Shown here: piece by piece, positions 21,301 to 30,835 of the stretch
Layout: every line of letters begins with the position of its first letter
Position numbering within the stretch: the stretch's first letter is position 1
NCBI GenBank assembly: GCA_947652115.1
Contig: OX393564.1
Span: forward strand, 9,453,993 to 9,517,992
Origin: Blastomussa wellsi
Taxonomy: Eukaryota > Cnidaria > Anthozoa > Scleractinia > Plerogyridae
Length of the DNA: 64,000 nucleotides
Direction of reading: 5' to 3'
Translations under genes and position numbers: made by a program
The notes under the pieces: generated by a model
Told to the model about the DNA's origin: nothing
Database searches by the model: none
Seen by the model: the letters and a program-made list of their open reading frames with translations, nothing else

Positions 21301-22787
21301 TTTTTTTGCTCTTCCAGGCATGGACAGCATTTGCTTCTTATGTTAAATGGAATAAGAAAGCCTTTCCTAGTAAGTATGATTTTATAACGAGAATATTTTG
21401 TTCAAAAGATTTGCGTGTGCTGCATTGGGATTCGTCAGTCAAGATAATAAATACGAAAAATGTCTGGCAGTCTGGCTGAAAAGTTAAAAACAAAAGTTGA
21501 CCAAGTATCCCTTCCAAGTTTATCTTACACTAAACGCCACTTGCAAAACTCTGTCACACAGATTACATCTCCCATCGCCTTTCCTTTCATAATATTTTGT
21601 CCGCCTAAACTGTCTGTCTGGCCGTCCGCCCGTCTGTGGGTATTTGCCCATTTAACCGTTTGTCCATCTTTCGGTCTGTCTGCCCGCCGTTTGTCTTTCT
21701 CAGTGAACCAATGCTGCATTACACATTAAAACAGCCTAAGCACAGCTGAGTTGTTCCCTACTTCACAGTTATACTCATCTCTTTTTTACAGGACAAACTA
21801 CCCATAGAGTACACGGCCGCAATTGACCGAGCTAAAAACACATGGACTGGTACCGCTAAAATCCCCATCGACTACTTCCCGCCTGACGTGCAAAAAATTA
21901 ATGCGTACGCCATTCACGGATCAGGGATTAACAGAAGATACGAATCACTATACCCTGCATCAGGGGAGGTCAAGAATCCTGATTTGTGAGTGCTTTATAA
22001 GCAATATCATTGCTATACTAAACGAACTCGTCACTTTCAATTCCAATTAATTCATTCTAAAAATAGCACCGAGTATGTAATTATGCAATTCTCTTCTACT
22101 TTATTTGGGCGATGTAGCAGCTCTGCATGAAAACAATAGAACAATAGCAACTGCTACCAGTAGAATTACAAGCTTACAAGAGCTGCTACACCACCGCTTT
22201 AATTTATTTACACAACTGTAGATTTGTGTTCGCTACTCCCCTCCCACCTCCCTCCTACAATATGCGCAAAGATTAAAACCTTTGACGTGGTGAGTTTCTG
22301 TAAAATATATGCAATTTACACGCATAAAGACGCAATCTTCTCAATATTTCGACTAGTACACCTGGTCTTCTTCAGGGCCAGTGCTGTGAATAGGTTTCAC
22401 GTCAACGGAGCTTCGGGCGTTTTCTGTTCACTTAACAGCTAAAGAGGACTACAAAATATTTTAATGATCAATGCTGGAACTGTGTTTTGGAGCCAGCGCG
22501 AGGTTTCGTGTTCAGATTTCTTCAAAGCTGTCTTTAAATTTTGCCGCGAATTTCGTGGGGAAGTACATCAGACAGCTATAGGCAGAACAAAGAAGGGAGC
22601 CGGGAACGAAGAAGCGAAAGTCAACGACTGTATTGAATAACATTTTTTTGTATTTTCTTTCAGCCATCGTCTGGAATTTTTCAAGCCGTTTGACTTTGAA
22701 GCCATGTTTACTTTGTCCTGGAGTAAACCACTGTCGCTTTACTGGAAGAATGTCAGAAGATTATTGAGGGCAAGATCAAGAATATAA
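5039..22787 (+). CDS. Secreted multi-ShK protein fused to UPF0462 (C4orf33-like) domain
   Basis: Sixteen coding exons: 5039-5126, 11534-11644, 12213-12242, 12688-12798, 13012-13119, 13415-13744, 13860-13967, 14405-14533, 15389-15505, 16497-16544, 16931-17046, 19354-19540, 20408-20465, 21318-21369, 21792-21985, 22664-22787. They sum to 1911 nt (636 residues plus stop) with every splice phase compatible. Predicted order: signal peptide 1-28, ShK domains 1-3 (30-149), Ser/Thr/Pro-rich linker (150-259), ShK 4-6 (260-377), Gly/Asn linker, ShK 7 (394-430), UPF0462 domain (433-636). ShK domains are six-cysteine modules found in secreted or extracellular proteins; UPF0462 has no established biochemical role. 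The join between 17046 and 19354 is the uncertain step: both sides are phase 0, and the UPF0462 exon is preceded in frame by the acceptor TAG and has no Met of its own. The alternative is two adjacent genes, with a tiny unseen first exon for the second. Confidence 0.68.
6175..6361 (+). repeat. Degenerate short repeats of GAGTTCGATT type
   Basis: The decamer GAGTTCGATT and its variants, in both orientations (AATCGAACTC), recur about ten times in 190 bp, giving an imperfect tandem/inverted tract. No function is evident. Confidence 0.7.
6590..6800 (-). mobile_element. Penelope-like terminal repeat fragment, copy 1
   Basis: The sequence from TTTCTAAAGAAACTGTGGTG through TTGGTTTTATCAACTGGGTT and the hammerhead-like block matches 57417-57570 almost base for base, and matches 44551-44650 in reverse complement. 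The 40-bp block at about 6638-6677 is repeated inverted at about 6759-6799. It lies inside the hAT-like element. The family assignment comes from the linked Penelope-type coding fragment at 57565-57800. Confidence 0.7.
6690..6737 (-). ncRNA. Hammerhead-ribozyme-like motif in PLE repeat
   Basis: Read on the minus strand: stem I 5' side GAUUC, core CCGACGA, stem II GGGC-UAAC-GCUC, GAAA, then CGUC, and stem I 3' side GAAUC. This is the hammerhead layout (CUGANGA / stem II / GAAA / cleavage triplet) except that the invariant U4 is C, which should weaken or abolish cleavage. Penelope-like elements are known to carry minimal hammerhead motifs in their terminal repeats. The copy at 44551-44598 is identical. 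Confidence 0.6.
8018..8064 (-). ncRNA. Hammerhead-ribozyme-like motif, core intact
   Basis: Minus strand: stem I GGCC (extendable through ACUGGCC), core CUGAAGA, stem II GACUA...UAGUC, GAAA, then U-A-U-U as the minimal stem III and cleavage site, and returning stem I strand GGCC. Every invariant core position I can check (C3, U4, G5, A6, G8, A9, G12-A14) is present. It sits alone in intron 1 of the ShK gene, antisense to it. Related sequences at 22341-22380 and 30836-30869 suggest a second terminal-repeat family or a retrozyme-like element. Confidence 0.62.
9710..9813. repeat. Foldback with CCGTAGGCCGAG apex, copy 1
   Basis: GTTATTCTTC-type arms at 9710-9755 and 9770-9813 (GTTGGTTAGTTCAGC..., ending GAAGAATAAC) pair around the apex GAGGCCGTAGGCCGAG. 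A foldback at 50829-50919 shares the same apex motif with different arms. Confidence 0.65.
10130..11330 (-). mobile_element. Degenerate non-LTR retrotransposon (LINE) reverse transcriptase fragment
   Basis: Minus-strand translations in shifting frames show reverse transcriptase blocks in order: a basic YNSKDKEEVLYRG region (about 11160), PKKGDLQNGNIWQGITVLSVPSKV (about 10700), LRQEKAGFRKGRGCIDQ with TLRNIIEQ (about 10580), FINVIDFKKAFDSVH (about 10470), NLIERFCDNFEFIVILDN (about 10400), VKSGVRRMYPLS (about 10320) and LDFADH (10176-10187). The F/Y-A-D-D catalytic motif is changed to F-A-D-H and several frameshifts are present, so it is inactive. The style recalls RTE/BovB-like elements labelled craniofacial-development-protein-2-like in automatic annotation. 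It lies antisense in intron 1 of the ShK gene. Confidence 0.85.
11534..15505 (+). CDS. Exons 2-9: six ShK domains and a Ser/Thr/Pro linker
   Basis: Each ShK domain is one phase 1-1 exon, which allows free duplication: 11534-11644 (final Cys completed by the next exon), 12688-12798, 13012-13119, 13860-13967, 14405-14533 and 15389-15505. Each shows the pattern C-x-D/E...DC...C...(Y/N)C-x-x-(T/S)C-x-x-C with six cysteines. Exon 12213-12242 is a ten-residue Pro-rich spacer. Exon 13415-13744 encodes about 110 residues dominated by S, T and P with repeated PSTxxPST-like units, a probable O-glycosylated stalk. All donors and acceptors are GT/AG. ShK modules are known from extracellular enzymes and from potassium-channel-blocking peptides, but the array here looks like a structural or adhesive secreted protein. 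No channel-blocking role is implied. Confidence 0.88.
13415..13744 (+). CDS. Exon 6: low-complexity Ser/Thr/Pro stalk
   Basis: A 330-nt exon, phase 1 at both ends, translating to degenerate repeats such as PSTESPSTKP and TSTKSPPTKP. At the DNA level the repeat unit is about 30-33 bp, built on CCATCAAC(A/T)(A/G)AA. It sits between ShK 3 and ShK 4. The composition predicts an extended, heavily glycosylated spacer. Confidence 0.85.
15317..15359 (+). repeat. (AAT)n microsatellite
   Basis: About fourteen AAT/ATA units, 30 bp upstream of the acceptor of ShK exon 9. Length variation here could affect splicing distance but not coding. Confidence 0.9.
15848..16397 (+). repeat. A-B-A intronic repeat block
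   Basis: Unit A (15848-16018, starting GGGACACTAAC) recurs at 16206-16397 with a small insertion. Unit B (16021-16205, starting CCTGTAAGAAGGATAAGCCC) lies between the two A copies and recurs at 17632-17816. No coding is seen. Both A copies contain TCCGGGATAGTCCGAGAGCG. Confidence 0.85.
16497..17046 (+). CDS. Exons 10-11: Gly/Asn linker and seventh ShK domain
   Basis: Exon 16497-16544 encodes a short GNGNGNG-type linker ending PPATN. Exon 16931-17046 encodes a seventh ShK domain with six Cys, ending C-E-K before GTAAAG. This is the only phase-0 donor in the ShK half. If the donor is not used, the frame runs on to a stop at 17262 with a non-ShK tail of about 70 residues, which would give a ShK-only secreted isoform. 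Confidence 0.75.
17632..17816 (+). repeat. Second copy of intronic unit B
   Basis: 185 bp, nearly identical to 16021-16205 (for example TGCACCGAAGCTCTCTATAA against TGCATCTAAGCTCTCTACAA). It is preceded by CTCTTAACGGACGCACCTGT, resembling the degraded end of a DNA transposon. Confidence 0.85.
17996..18141 (+). repeat. 73-bp tandem duplication
   Basis: Two head-to-tail copies starting AGTTTTGTTGAGAGTTGTTC with a period of 73 bp and only a few differences (TTTGATTT against TTTTATTT), which suggests a recent origin. Confidence 0.9.
19354..22787 (+). CDS. UPF0462 domain (C4orf33 homologue), five exons
   Basis: Exons 19354-19540, 20408-20465, 21318-21369, 21792-21985 and 22664-22787 give 203-204 residues, matching the roughly 200-residue UPF0462 family along its whole length. 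Landmarks are TEWDG near the start, SGPFFDDPGPP, LWDYE split across the first intron then VAEVFFLG, YLEIELSPHGQHLLLMLNG, WTGTAKIPIDYFPP, NAYAIHGSG, and a C-terminal HRLEFFKPF. The family is uncharacterised. The pattern of beta-strand motifs recalls CBM9/DOMON-like carbohydrate-binding sandwiches, which is my inference. The stop is TAA at 22785-22787. Confidence 0.9.
19965..20111. repeat. Near-perfect 147-bp hairpin element
   Basis: Left arm from CTATAAACGGCAGACTGATC to ACAGCTAAT and right arm from ATTAGCTGTTTTATCTATCT to GATCAGTCTGCCGTTTATAG. Arms of roughly 68 bp with few mismatches surround a loop of about 9 nt. It lies in the first UPF0462 intron. It is MITE-like, and its transcript would form a long hairpin. 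Confidence 0.85.
20789..20905 (+). repeat. Dispersed repeat, copy 1 (partner at 54266)
   Basis: Begins TTTTTCAAACTCGT and includes TCTGTCTCAATCTT and GTGTCACCTCTTTGGAGTTT. It aligns with 54266-54375 with about 20 percent differences. A local duplication of the preceding block (20560-20617 and 20737-20788, AGTGTTCTT-AAAGGAGCATTT) adjoins it. Confidence 0.7.
20912..20985 (+). repeat. Partial CAACCTCGTTC palindromic MITE
   Basis: One arm of the palindromic family (CAACCTCGTTCTCAGGGTCT, CCCATCTTCACGCCCTCCT), truncated after the CTCTCGCTC centre. Confidence 0.65.
22341..22380 (-). ncRNA. Hammerhead-like relic
   Basis: Minus strand: CUGAAGA core, stem II GACCAG-GUGUA-CUAGUC with one mismatch, GAAA, UAUU. 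The 3' side of stem I no longer pairs (GAGA against GGCC), so it is probably inactive. It is closely related to the 8018-8064 copy, including the flanking GGGCCAGTGCTG. Confidence 0.5.
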
Positions 22788-22807
22788 ATACTATTCTCCG
22801 TGCTTTC

Positions 22808-22813
22808 AATAAA
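22808..22813 (+). terminator. Poly(A) signal AATAAA
   Basis: AATAAA lies 21 nt after the UPF0462 stop codon, a canonical position for a short 3' untranslated region. Confidence 0.6.
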
Positions 22814-23919
22814 TTGATAAGGCTAAAGCCCTTAAATGAAAAGAAACTTTGCGGTTGATATTAAATAACGATTACAGACTGTACTCTGTGTAGTTAAATA
22901 ATATTGCAAATTGCAGAGGGAGTGTCGCTCTTTCCCAATTTTCTGTGTATGCGCAACCTGCAAAATGCCCGCTTGAATTTATCACCATGAAATCTTCCCC
23001 TGATTGACGTTGTGAAAACTCGAGTGTAGTTCTTATTTACTTGCAACTTGTAGCATTAGTAATGAGTGTAAATATAATTTTAATTGGGAGACGCATTTGA
23101 GCATATTTATACGCTACTTTGCACCAGATATATATTAAAGGAACGTTCAAAGATAAATCAACCTCGTTCCCAGGGTCTCTCATCTTCCCGCCCTCCTGGA
23201 GCGAGAGAGAGGGAGGGTGGGAAGATGACAGACCCAAGTAACGACATTGGCAAGAAATCATCCCTTCAGGGAATAAGGGAGTGTCATTTCCTGTGCTTCA
23301 TATGGAGGCACATTGCCTTTTTAAAAATAAACAAATACTCTTTACTGTTTAAACATATCTCTCGAAAATTATTATATATATAATGTCATTTATAGTCTTG
23401 TACAATTTCAAATGAAGGCATAATGATGAAGTTTAGAGATGACTTAACATCACTAAATGTGACAAACATTCAGCAGACATCTAACGTCTGTTCTACGCTC
23501 TATGGACATCATTCAGTGCTCAGATGACACTTGCCACGCTTACAGATCAGATCGAATCCCAAGACAGATATCTACAGATCTCAAGAAAGCTGAAGATTCC
23601 AAAAGATCCTTGTGATCAAAGATTGCAAACAATTTGCCTAGAACTTTCTAGGTGCCAAGAGCCTTGCAACATATCAGTGTCACTGGTAATGTATGTAGAA
23701 TGCACAGCACATGGCAGAGTTTTCTAATGGCTTGGCAGTTATCCTGCCAACATTTATCAGAAGTGCTCACCCCGATAAACCAGTCACACCAGCCTAACAC
23801 ACCTATCAACCACATTTCCAAGGTCTACATTCAATAGAATAAAGAACTGAATGAGGTACTCTCGGTAAGGCCAATCACCACTTCTTTGGATGTCAAAGTG
23901 AGTGTCACACGGATCACTG
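22814..23919. other. Convergent intergenic region, no gene seen
   Basis: Lies between the 3' ends of the UPF0462-containing gene and the SFT2 gene. It contains a palindromic MITE at 23159-23241. Short open frames around 23524-23837 show no recognisable domain. Confidence 0.45.
23159..23241. repeat. CAACCTCGTTCCCAGGG palindromic MITE
   Basis: Arms CAACCTCGTTCCCAGGGTCT and CATCTTCCCGCCCTCC pair imperfectly with GGAGGGTGGGAAGATG and the decayed right end. The centre is GGAGCGAGAGAG. Family members: 20912, 34220, 35557 and 51232. Confidence 0.75.
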
Positions 23920-26900
23920 CTACACAGGAAGAGTGCTGGAAACTGTTTTTGTCACTGCAGACGAGAAAAGCTTTGAAAAAAACTTCATGCCTGTTGTACC
24001 ACCTGGGATATAGCTGACAAAGTACCTTGAAAGTAAAAAGAACAGACGTCAGTTAATAAACTGCCAACATAACACATTTGAAAGAAGACAGCAGAGTATA
24101 TTATTGGCACACGATTGTGTATTTGAGGTTATGAAACCTGTACAATTTTTTCTTGCCGTTGAGAGCAACACAAATTGAATTTTTATGTGATAATAAAGTG
24201 GGGGTACTCCCATATATCGGTATGTGCCGCAGCCGGGAGAGGGTATGGTTTTTCGAGGTTCTCGGTCCCTAAATAGGGTATCATTTTTACCCCTTTTGGC
24301 ATTGTTCCTTGTGTGATCCGTAATTGTATTGTCCAAAAAAGGCAGTAATCCCCGGGGTGGAAGCTCTCCTTGTGAAAACTCCAATAGTCGACCAGCTCCA
24401 GTATGGCGACCCATAAGCTATTGCAACCACTTACCTATATTCTTAGGCAATTTCACTAGGCCTGCAATGCAAGCAAAGGCGTAACCTGCATACTTGTAAT
24501 GCTACGTAAAGTACAGCTATTGTGCTTCATGCTATATAGATGCCAGTAATCTCTGTTCTCTGTTATTAAATTCCCAGTGAGCCCTGATTCCACTAACAAC
24601 TCACCATATTAGAGCAAGGATTTGTGCTACAGCACAAATGGCTGTTAATATTGTGCTTTTTACCTGGAAAAGGGAACATTGAACACCTTAATTGAACTAC
24701 ACAATATAATAAAATTTTAATGAATTCCACTTGTTCAATTTAAATCTGCTTACAATCATAGCCATGTACAGTGTAGCAAACATTGATCCAAAGTATGCAG
24801 CAGTAAAAGGAAGCCTTTCAAGTGAGCACAAATGCTTCACATGATTGACAGGACCCCAGAGTAATGAAAAACTGAAACAAAACAGAACAAAAGTAAACTT
24901 CAGTGAAGAGAAATTACATCTACAGATCAAAAACAAGCTTTCTCTTACAAAACTGCAGGATATTCCTTAACATGATTATAACATAGTTACTAAAAGAAGG
25001 AATGACCTAAAATGATCTCATATGATAACAAAAATGACCTAAAATAAGCTAAAATGATCTCTAAAATGACCTAAAATGATCTCTAAAATGACCAACAGTA
25101 CCGCTCAAAGGTAAGTTGACAGTCCCTCAATCCTCGAAAATTTCGAGGATCAAGTATTGAGTATCGAGTTGCGAGTCGCGAAAGTTAATGAGCTAGTCGC
25201 TGTACAGCAAATTTCATCTCATGTGGCCGTAGTCTTTCGCTTCATCAATCAAACATTATGTTTGATTGTGATAAAGAAATTTAACCAAGTTTTGCCATCA
25301 CAAACAATTGATTGTCCACCAAAATGTACATGTATTCCAGTTTTTAAAATTTGATAAATCGAGAGCAAAAATTGGCGTTCAGGCTACTCGTGTACTACGT
25401 CACTTCGCGCAAGTTGGCGCAACAGTATAATTTGTTTCTTTATGTTTGTTTGGTTCTTGCAAATAAACTGCGCTCCAGATTTGGAACAGAAATTGCACAT
25501 GTACATAAAGAGGTGTGGCATATCAGTAAGTATTTGTATAAGTACACTGTACATTACTATCTTTTTAAATAATATATCAAGGTACCTTCCGATTGTAAAC
25601 AAACTCCCCATTGTGTACAGGAGAACAAATTTCCTTGCTTTTAACAGCATGAAAGGTGCAATGAAGCCAGCCTAAAGTGAATCACTAATTGTGAGTATTT
25701 TCCTGCAATCAGAGCAGAAATTCAATTCTGCACGCAAAATTTTCATTGATAATTGCTTTTTATTATAGAAATAAGACCAACTCTTACTATCCTTCATATA
25801 GTTCAGTTTTACCACATAACCTTGGTAATTTTGATTTACGTCTAACAAACAGTTTAAGCGGCAGTAAAAGTAATCAAGTGCTACTTTCATAAATCCAGAG
25901 TTGGTTGGGTTCTATGATTGAAATTTTGATTATGTTCAAGTTAAACGTCATTACATTATTCAACCTTAACAGCTACTTAATTGAATGAATTAAAGTTACA
26001 GCTAGTTATTGTGGTTTGGAAACTTCTTTGGTTCTGGTCCATATAAGATTGCATGGATAGCATCTCTTGCCAGCTCTCAAATGAAAGGCTCCCAAAGCTC
26101 CAAGAGAACAATAGAACAAACAAGAACAATGTCCCAACCCAGCCCCAAAAGCAATTCATTAGCAACTCAGCTATTCCAGAGGAGCAGTACAATGGCTAGC
26201 TTACCAGAGCAGCTACACTACTAGAGTTTAAAACAAAACTTACCATTACAAAACAGAAAATTCCCAACAAGAGGAACAGGAAAAAACCTAGGATTCTCTG
26301 TGTTCGAGACTACAACAAAAATAATCAGTGAATTATCAAGCATTTATATAAAAATGTATTGATGGGGGTCGGGGCTTTTGTGGAATGTCAATAAACCATT
26401 ATTATTATTATTTATTATTATTAAAGTTACAAGAGTCCACAAAGCTATGACAGCCACCAACAATACAAGTTAATGTTCCACTATTTTGATTGTTTCTTTG
26501 ATATTTCATCACGGTCGACCGGGCTAAAATTTCCCATATGAACAGACAACAGAATTTGTCCCGGTTACCGGGCTAATATGAAGAGACCCTTACGCCTCAG
26601 TTATATTGTCTTGGGGCCCCAAGACAACCCTTCCCCTGAGACACCCTTACCGACAAAAAATTGTCCTGTCCACTGAGTTGAAGTTGACCCTGTTTGATTA
26701 TTCATAAAGTATTTTAATATTAATGTTCCTGTTACGTGACCGCTTGCTTTGATGTACTATTATAACCCATTATTACTGTGACGCATTCGTCAACGAATAG
26801 AGAAAACCACACATCGTTTGGCGTTAATGTGGAGGGACACATCCCTGTGGTCGACATGGGGAGTGACTTTGAAAAGCGTCACTTATCTCCAGCACTACCG

Positions 26901-29398
26901 CACTGGAATCAGCCAAGAGTATCAGCAGGTCAACTAGATTACATAACAATAGCATTAAGCCTCACTTGTCCGCCCAGCAACTGGCTGAAGGGCCGAACAA
27001 GAGTATTGGCAAGTATGCTGATCTTTCAAAGCCTCACTTATCACCAGCACTACAGAACTATCCTGCACTGGAAACGGAAAGAGTATTGGCAGGTCAAATT
27101 TGAACACATGACCTATGAAAGCCTCACTTATCTCCCTGGTACCGAGAAAGCCAGCACTGGATCAGACAAGACTATTGACAGGCGCACAAATGACAGAGGC
27201 AAAACCATGCCCAAAGCTTGGGGGAAGTCGCTACCTAAAGACTTAACCGCCAATCCCAAAGGAGGTGACCCCTATTTAACAATTTATGCTTACTGAATGT
27301 AGCACGCCCGTCATGAAGGGAAGTGCTTTAAATTGAATCATAGTACTTTTATAGCTAGACATGGCTATGGGTGTAACCAATAGAAAAGTGCCATGATGTA
27401 GATCATGCTGTGATAAGTCTAGACGATCTTGTGCACCACTTGAGATAATAAAGCATTCAAGGATCTCACCCGGTCTCTGTGGGTGCCAAAAACAATTGAG
27501 AGCATTGTAAGATAGCTAAATACAGCAACTAACTTGCACATAACGCTCCATTAACTGCATTTTACTGCTTGTGCCATAAACCTTTCTTCAAATCACCAGT
27601 TATACTAGCTAGTTATCCTTCTTACTTTAAATTTCTTACATTTATTCGATCACTGGAGGCCTTGCCGGGTTATATTCTATTTCTTTAGTGTAATTTTTTA
27701 CTTAAAAACCTGAAATCCGGACAGTACGCGACACTTTTCCCGGGTAGTCAAGCCAAAGTGTTTATATGAGAAAAAGTTGTCCGGCCTGCCATGGTTACCC
27801 TAACTGCCAAGACGAGACAACTCGCCTACTTGAGTACTCGCCAACTCAGGTAGGATCATATAAACGGTTGGCAGAATTTTTCAACATTTTAGTGAAAAGT
27901 TAGCTCGCACAGGGTAACTCAGGGGCGGGGGTTGTCTCAGGTACCCGAGATCATATAAATGGGGCCTAAGGCTACTGAATGGACTCACAAACAATATTCT
28001 TTCTTCTTAAGATCATACAGTATTTGGGAGGAGAAAAACGATTATTGCCCTATCACATTCGGAAAGATTTTGAGAACAGAAGTACAGTATGTTGCCCTAT
28101 TTTCCGGACACCCCTATTTCCAGACACTTCGACTTAACGATTACGTATTTCGTTTAAACAATAAAACAAATCCGATCGATATGTTCCAAAGACTTATTGA
28201 CTAGTCAGCTTTCGTTTGATACCTTTGTGGCCAAGCCACGCTCCGTTTAGGCGAGAACATTCATTTTCAGTCGAGGTAGGTAAATTTTGTTTCTTCTTAA
28301 ATGCGAGTTTTAGCGCACGTCAAATTAACCATGTACAGTTATGCGGTCTGTTCTTGCAAAATAAGATACAGATTAAACCTTTTTAGGACATAAGTAAAGC
28401 TTAAAGGACTAGGTTTGTCAGCATATAACAATTTTCTGTTTTCAGTTCACAAAAGAGTTTATTTGCATTTTTGGTGAGGTGTTCCTATTTCCGGACACCC
28501 AACGATAGCAATCTAGTCTCGTTTTATAACTCCCTTTCATAATTTCAACTCACCTGAAATAATTATTTGGAAAAAAATACTTGAGTGTTGTTTTCCAAGT
28601 CCAGTCCAGTAACTAATAAATCAGTCGCCAGTTTTCCTCGTCTTGCCGTGATACACAATCAAATATGGCGGCTTGTTGGCCGGTTTCAAAACATTGATGA
28701 CTTCTTCGCTAAATAATCGAAAGAAAAAGCTTTCAATTTCGGACAACAAAAAGTAATCTTTTAAATGAATGTTTCTTTATTCAACTTTTATAAGATATAT
28801 TTTGCCACAAGGGAGACTAATGTTTCCAAGAAAAGCGGGGTATTTATCTCGTAACGATCGTCCGGAAATAGGGCATCCAATTCGACGAACTCTTTCCAAA
28901 ATTACGAAGGCTCCAAAGAGTTTCAGGCGATGAAACTTTACAACCTGCTTACTAGACGTGGAAGTTAACTTGTGGCTGCTTGCTTTGTTTTGAGGTAAGA
29001 TATTACGGTTTATGCAAAAAGTGTCCGGAAATAGGGCAACATACTGTACTGTTCAAAAATCAGTTATCAGTGATCCTCTTTCTGATATTTGGGCATTTTC
29101 AGTCTTTGAGACAAAACGAAAGCGGTTTTGCGGTCTAGGGCCTATAATAGACCCTCAACATAGGCCGACAACTTTACAAGCTTTTTGATAAATTCAACGG
29201 CAGACAAAAATGGCCTACCAATGACGGTAAAATTGGGTCCTTTTCTCCTTTTGCGAACCAGTTTCCCCAACCATTTTGTGAGGAGGAATTAGAACTTTGG
29301 CTGCTTTGAATACTTGCCGAGGATGACGAGCCATTTTTCGATCTTGATCCAAAAGAAGCGAAGTCTTTTAAAGCAGATATTTTTCCTTCCAAGTCCAT
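23920..29398 (-). CDS. SFT2-domain vesicle transport protein
   Basis: Six minus-strand exons: 29219-29398, 26244-26309, 25586-25671, 24754-24871, 24605-24663 and 23920-24025. They total 615 nt, 204 residues plus stop, with all phases matching. SFT2 proteins are four-pass Golgi/endosome membrane proteins linked to retrograde transport of endosome-derived vesicles. The N-terminal 60 residues are soluble and Ser-rich, ending GEKDPILPSL. Four hydrophobic segments follow: RILGFFLFLLLGIFCFVM; ARKFVLLYTMGSLFTIGS then FSLLWGPVNH; LPFTAAYFGSMFATLYMAMI; STILTAICAVAQILALIWYF. The family motifs GPVNHVKHL and SYIPGGTTGMKFF are present. The length is nearer the SFT2D3/yeast Sft2 form than the roughly 160-residue SFT2D1/2. 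Stop at 23920-23922. The gene is tail to tail with the UPF0462-containing gene. Confidence 0.93.
25000..25095 (+). repeat. Short tandem repeat, AAAATGATCTCT/AAAATGACCT units
   Basis: About 22-bp units (AAAATGACCTAAAATGATCT) repeated four to five times with decay, in an SFT2 intron. Confidence 0.8.
26870..27180 (+). repeat. Decayed tandem repeat tract
   Basis: Units of roughly 65-75 bp built on CCTCACTTATCNCCAGCACTAC, then CTGGAA, then AGAGTATTGGCAGGTCAA recur three to four times with indels. The 172-codon open frame across it is a by-product of the repeats, not a recognised protein. Confidence 0.6.
28085..29046. mobile_element. Pogo/Tc1-mariner-like non-autonomous element, copy 1
   Basis: 962 bp. 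Termini are CAGTATGTTGCCCTATTTTC on the left and the reverse complement of CAGTATGTTGCCCTATTTCC on the right, extending to GGACAC, and both ends are flanked by TA (28083-28084, 29047-29048). CAG termini with a TA target duplication fit the pogo/Tigger branch. No transposase frame is seen. A second copy lies at 36990-37953. Confidence 0.8.
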
Positions 29399-29644
29399 AT
29401 TATTTTATGAATGTAATCGCGGGCTCACGAAATCTGGGTACCACTCACGCCCCATATTACTGGGGAGCATTAGCAATGGCGACGGCTAGGACGATATTTT
29501 ACGCACGAATCTCGCAATTGCCTTGATGTATTCGGTGCATCTATCGCTTTCAAACATAGTTCTTGTAGAAAATATAAAGACGGCGTTTATTTTCAAACAG
29601 AAAAACGGAAATTTAGCCGTCGAGGTTCACGTTCTCCAAAGCAC

Positions 29645-30336
29645 TCAGAATTTGGTCATTTCACGTTGTTGTTTTGCAGAGGACGGCAGAGAAATGTACG
29701 AAGAATTAGAACGCACGTGCAGAGCTATTGTACTGCTAATTAAATCTTTTGTTTTGCGACGTTCTCGTTGACGTTGCCGTCGTGGTTTGCTTAAGCTCCC
29801 TGTTTTCACCCCCCCCCCCCCCCCCCCCACCTCGCTGGGAGAACCCAGATGGATAGTTATACCGGCCGGTCTTTCGTGATCGCTGTTTTCGAAGCATTCC
29901 CCAACAAAAACCGGGCTAGCATCTGTACGGACATGTGTCTCCCTCGCATAGCGCTCGCCTGCGAACAGGCTCTCCAGTGTCCTGAGATATGTTAGCTGTT
30001 TTTGATCGACGTCTCCTATTTTTCTTCTTCTACTTCTTTCATACCAGGTGTTCACCGCCATCTTTTTGCGGCCTTACTTGATCTGCGGCCCTTACTTGAT
30101 CTGTTTCGTAGCGGCGTGCCAACACTGCACCAGAAGGCACGCCACGCTTGCTTTTGCGTTTCTCCAAACTTTACCTTCAACGAACGATGAATAGTTTGTG
30201 TATCTTCTCGGAGCTTTTCCAGGTTCTGGACGTGTCGATACCAGCGATCGTTACAACAGAAGACATCCTGTTGGCGTATCGGTGATTCATTCGAACAAGT
30301 TGAACAAGTTGCTGGTAATCGAGCCTGGTTTTTCAC
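29645..30336 (-). other. Unrecognised minus-strand open frames
   Basis: Two overlapping frames, 94 codons (30052-30336) and 138 codons (29645-30061). The first has a Cys cluster (CSTCSN...CC) and an amphipathic WYRHVQNLEKLREDTQ stretch, and it contains possible donors (GGTAAAG after a Lys codon). The second starts MAVNTW and contains a glycine run encoded by a 20-base poly(C). They could be exons of an unknown gene or chance. I cannot assign a function. Confidence 0.2.
29809..29828 (+). repeat. Poly(C) run
   Basis: Twenty consecutive C residues. The exact length may be an assembly estimate. Confidence 0.9.
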
Positions 30337-30835
30337 CTTTCACGAGGTACACTGTACATAAATGGGTTAGACTTTCTCAAAGTCGTTCGCTTCTCATTTC
30401 CGGTTTGGTCATGCTCGCTTTCACTCTGAGAGCTTGTAGTTAAGTCGGCGCGTGTGTACATTTGGAGCGAAATATTAAAGAGAAATTTCACATCCGGTGA
30501 CATCTGAGAACGCATAAATTATTTTTTTTCAAATACGTCACAGACATGGATGGCCCCTGTTTAGCCGTCTCTTCTCGGGTAGGAACGAAGACCGGACTCG
30601 AGAGATCAGAGCGTCGGAAATCGAGACTATCCGATTAGCTGTTCAACCGGAAGTACTTTTCGCGCCATGTGCATGTGGAACAAACTGACTAGACTGCAAA
30701 AACCGTGTGCGAAGATCCTGCTTGATTGAACGTTGGATCTCGCAGGAGATCTAATCAGCCAAACTTGAAAAATTAATAAACGATGATAAGTCAAAGACTT
30801 CTGCAATGCTGAAACAACGTGATATATTTTGAGCA

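Larger units (their letters stand above)
26310..29218. other. Intron 1 of the SFT2 gene
   Basis: 2.9 kb. It contains ATT-rich low complexity near 26400, sequence with repeated -ACCGGGCTAA- motifs near 26515-26580, a decayed tandem-repeat tract (26870-27180) that leaves a 172-codon sense-strand open frame at 26778-27296, and a complete pogo-like element at 28085-29046. No coding exon of another gene is recognised. Confidence 0.5.

Noticed and set aside
25977..26192. 71-codon hydrophobic minus-strand frame between SFT2 exons 2 and 3
   Set aside because: The SFT2 frame joins without it, and the sequence does not match an SFT2 transmembrane segment.
26778..27296. 172-codon plus-strand open frame in SFT2 intron 1
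   Set aside because: It is explained by a decayed tandem-repeat tract; no domain, no splice context, and antisense to the SFT2 gene.
28701..28760. Candidate TATA/promoter elements scattered in AT-rich introns
   Set aside because: AT-rich background makes such matches meaningless without transcript-start data.
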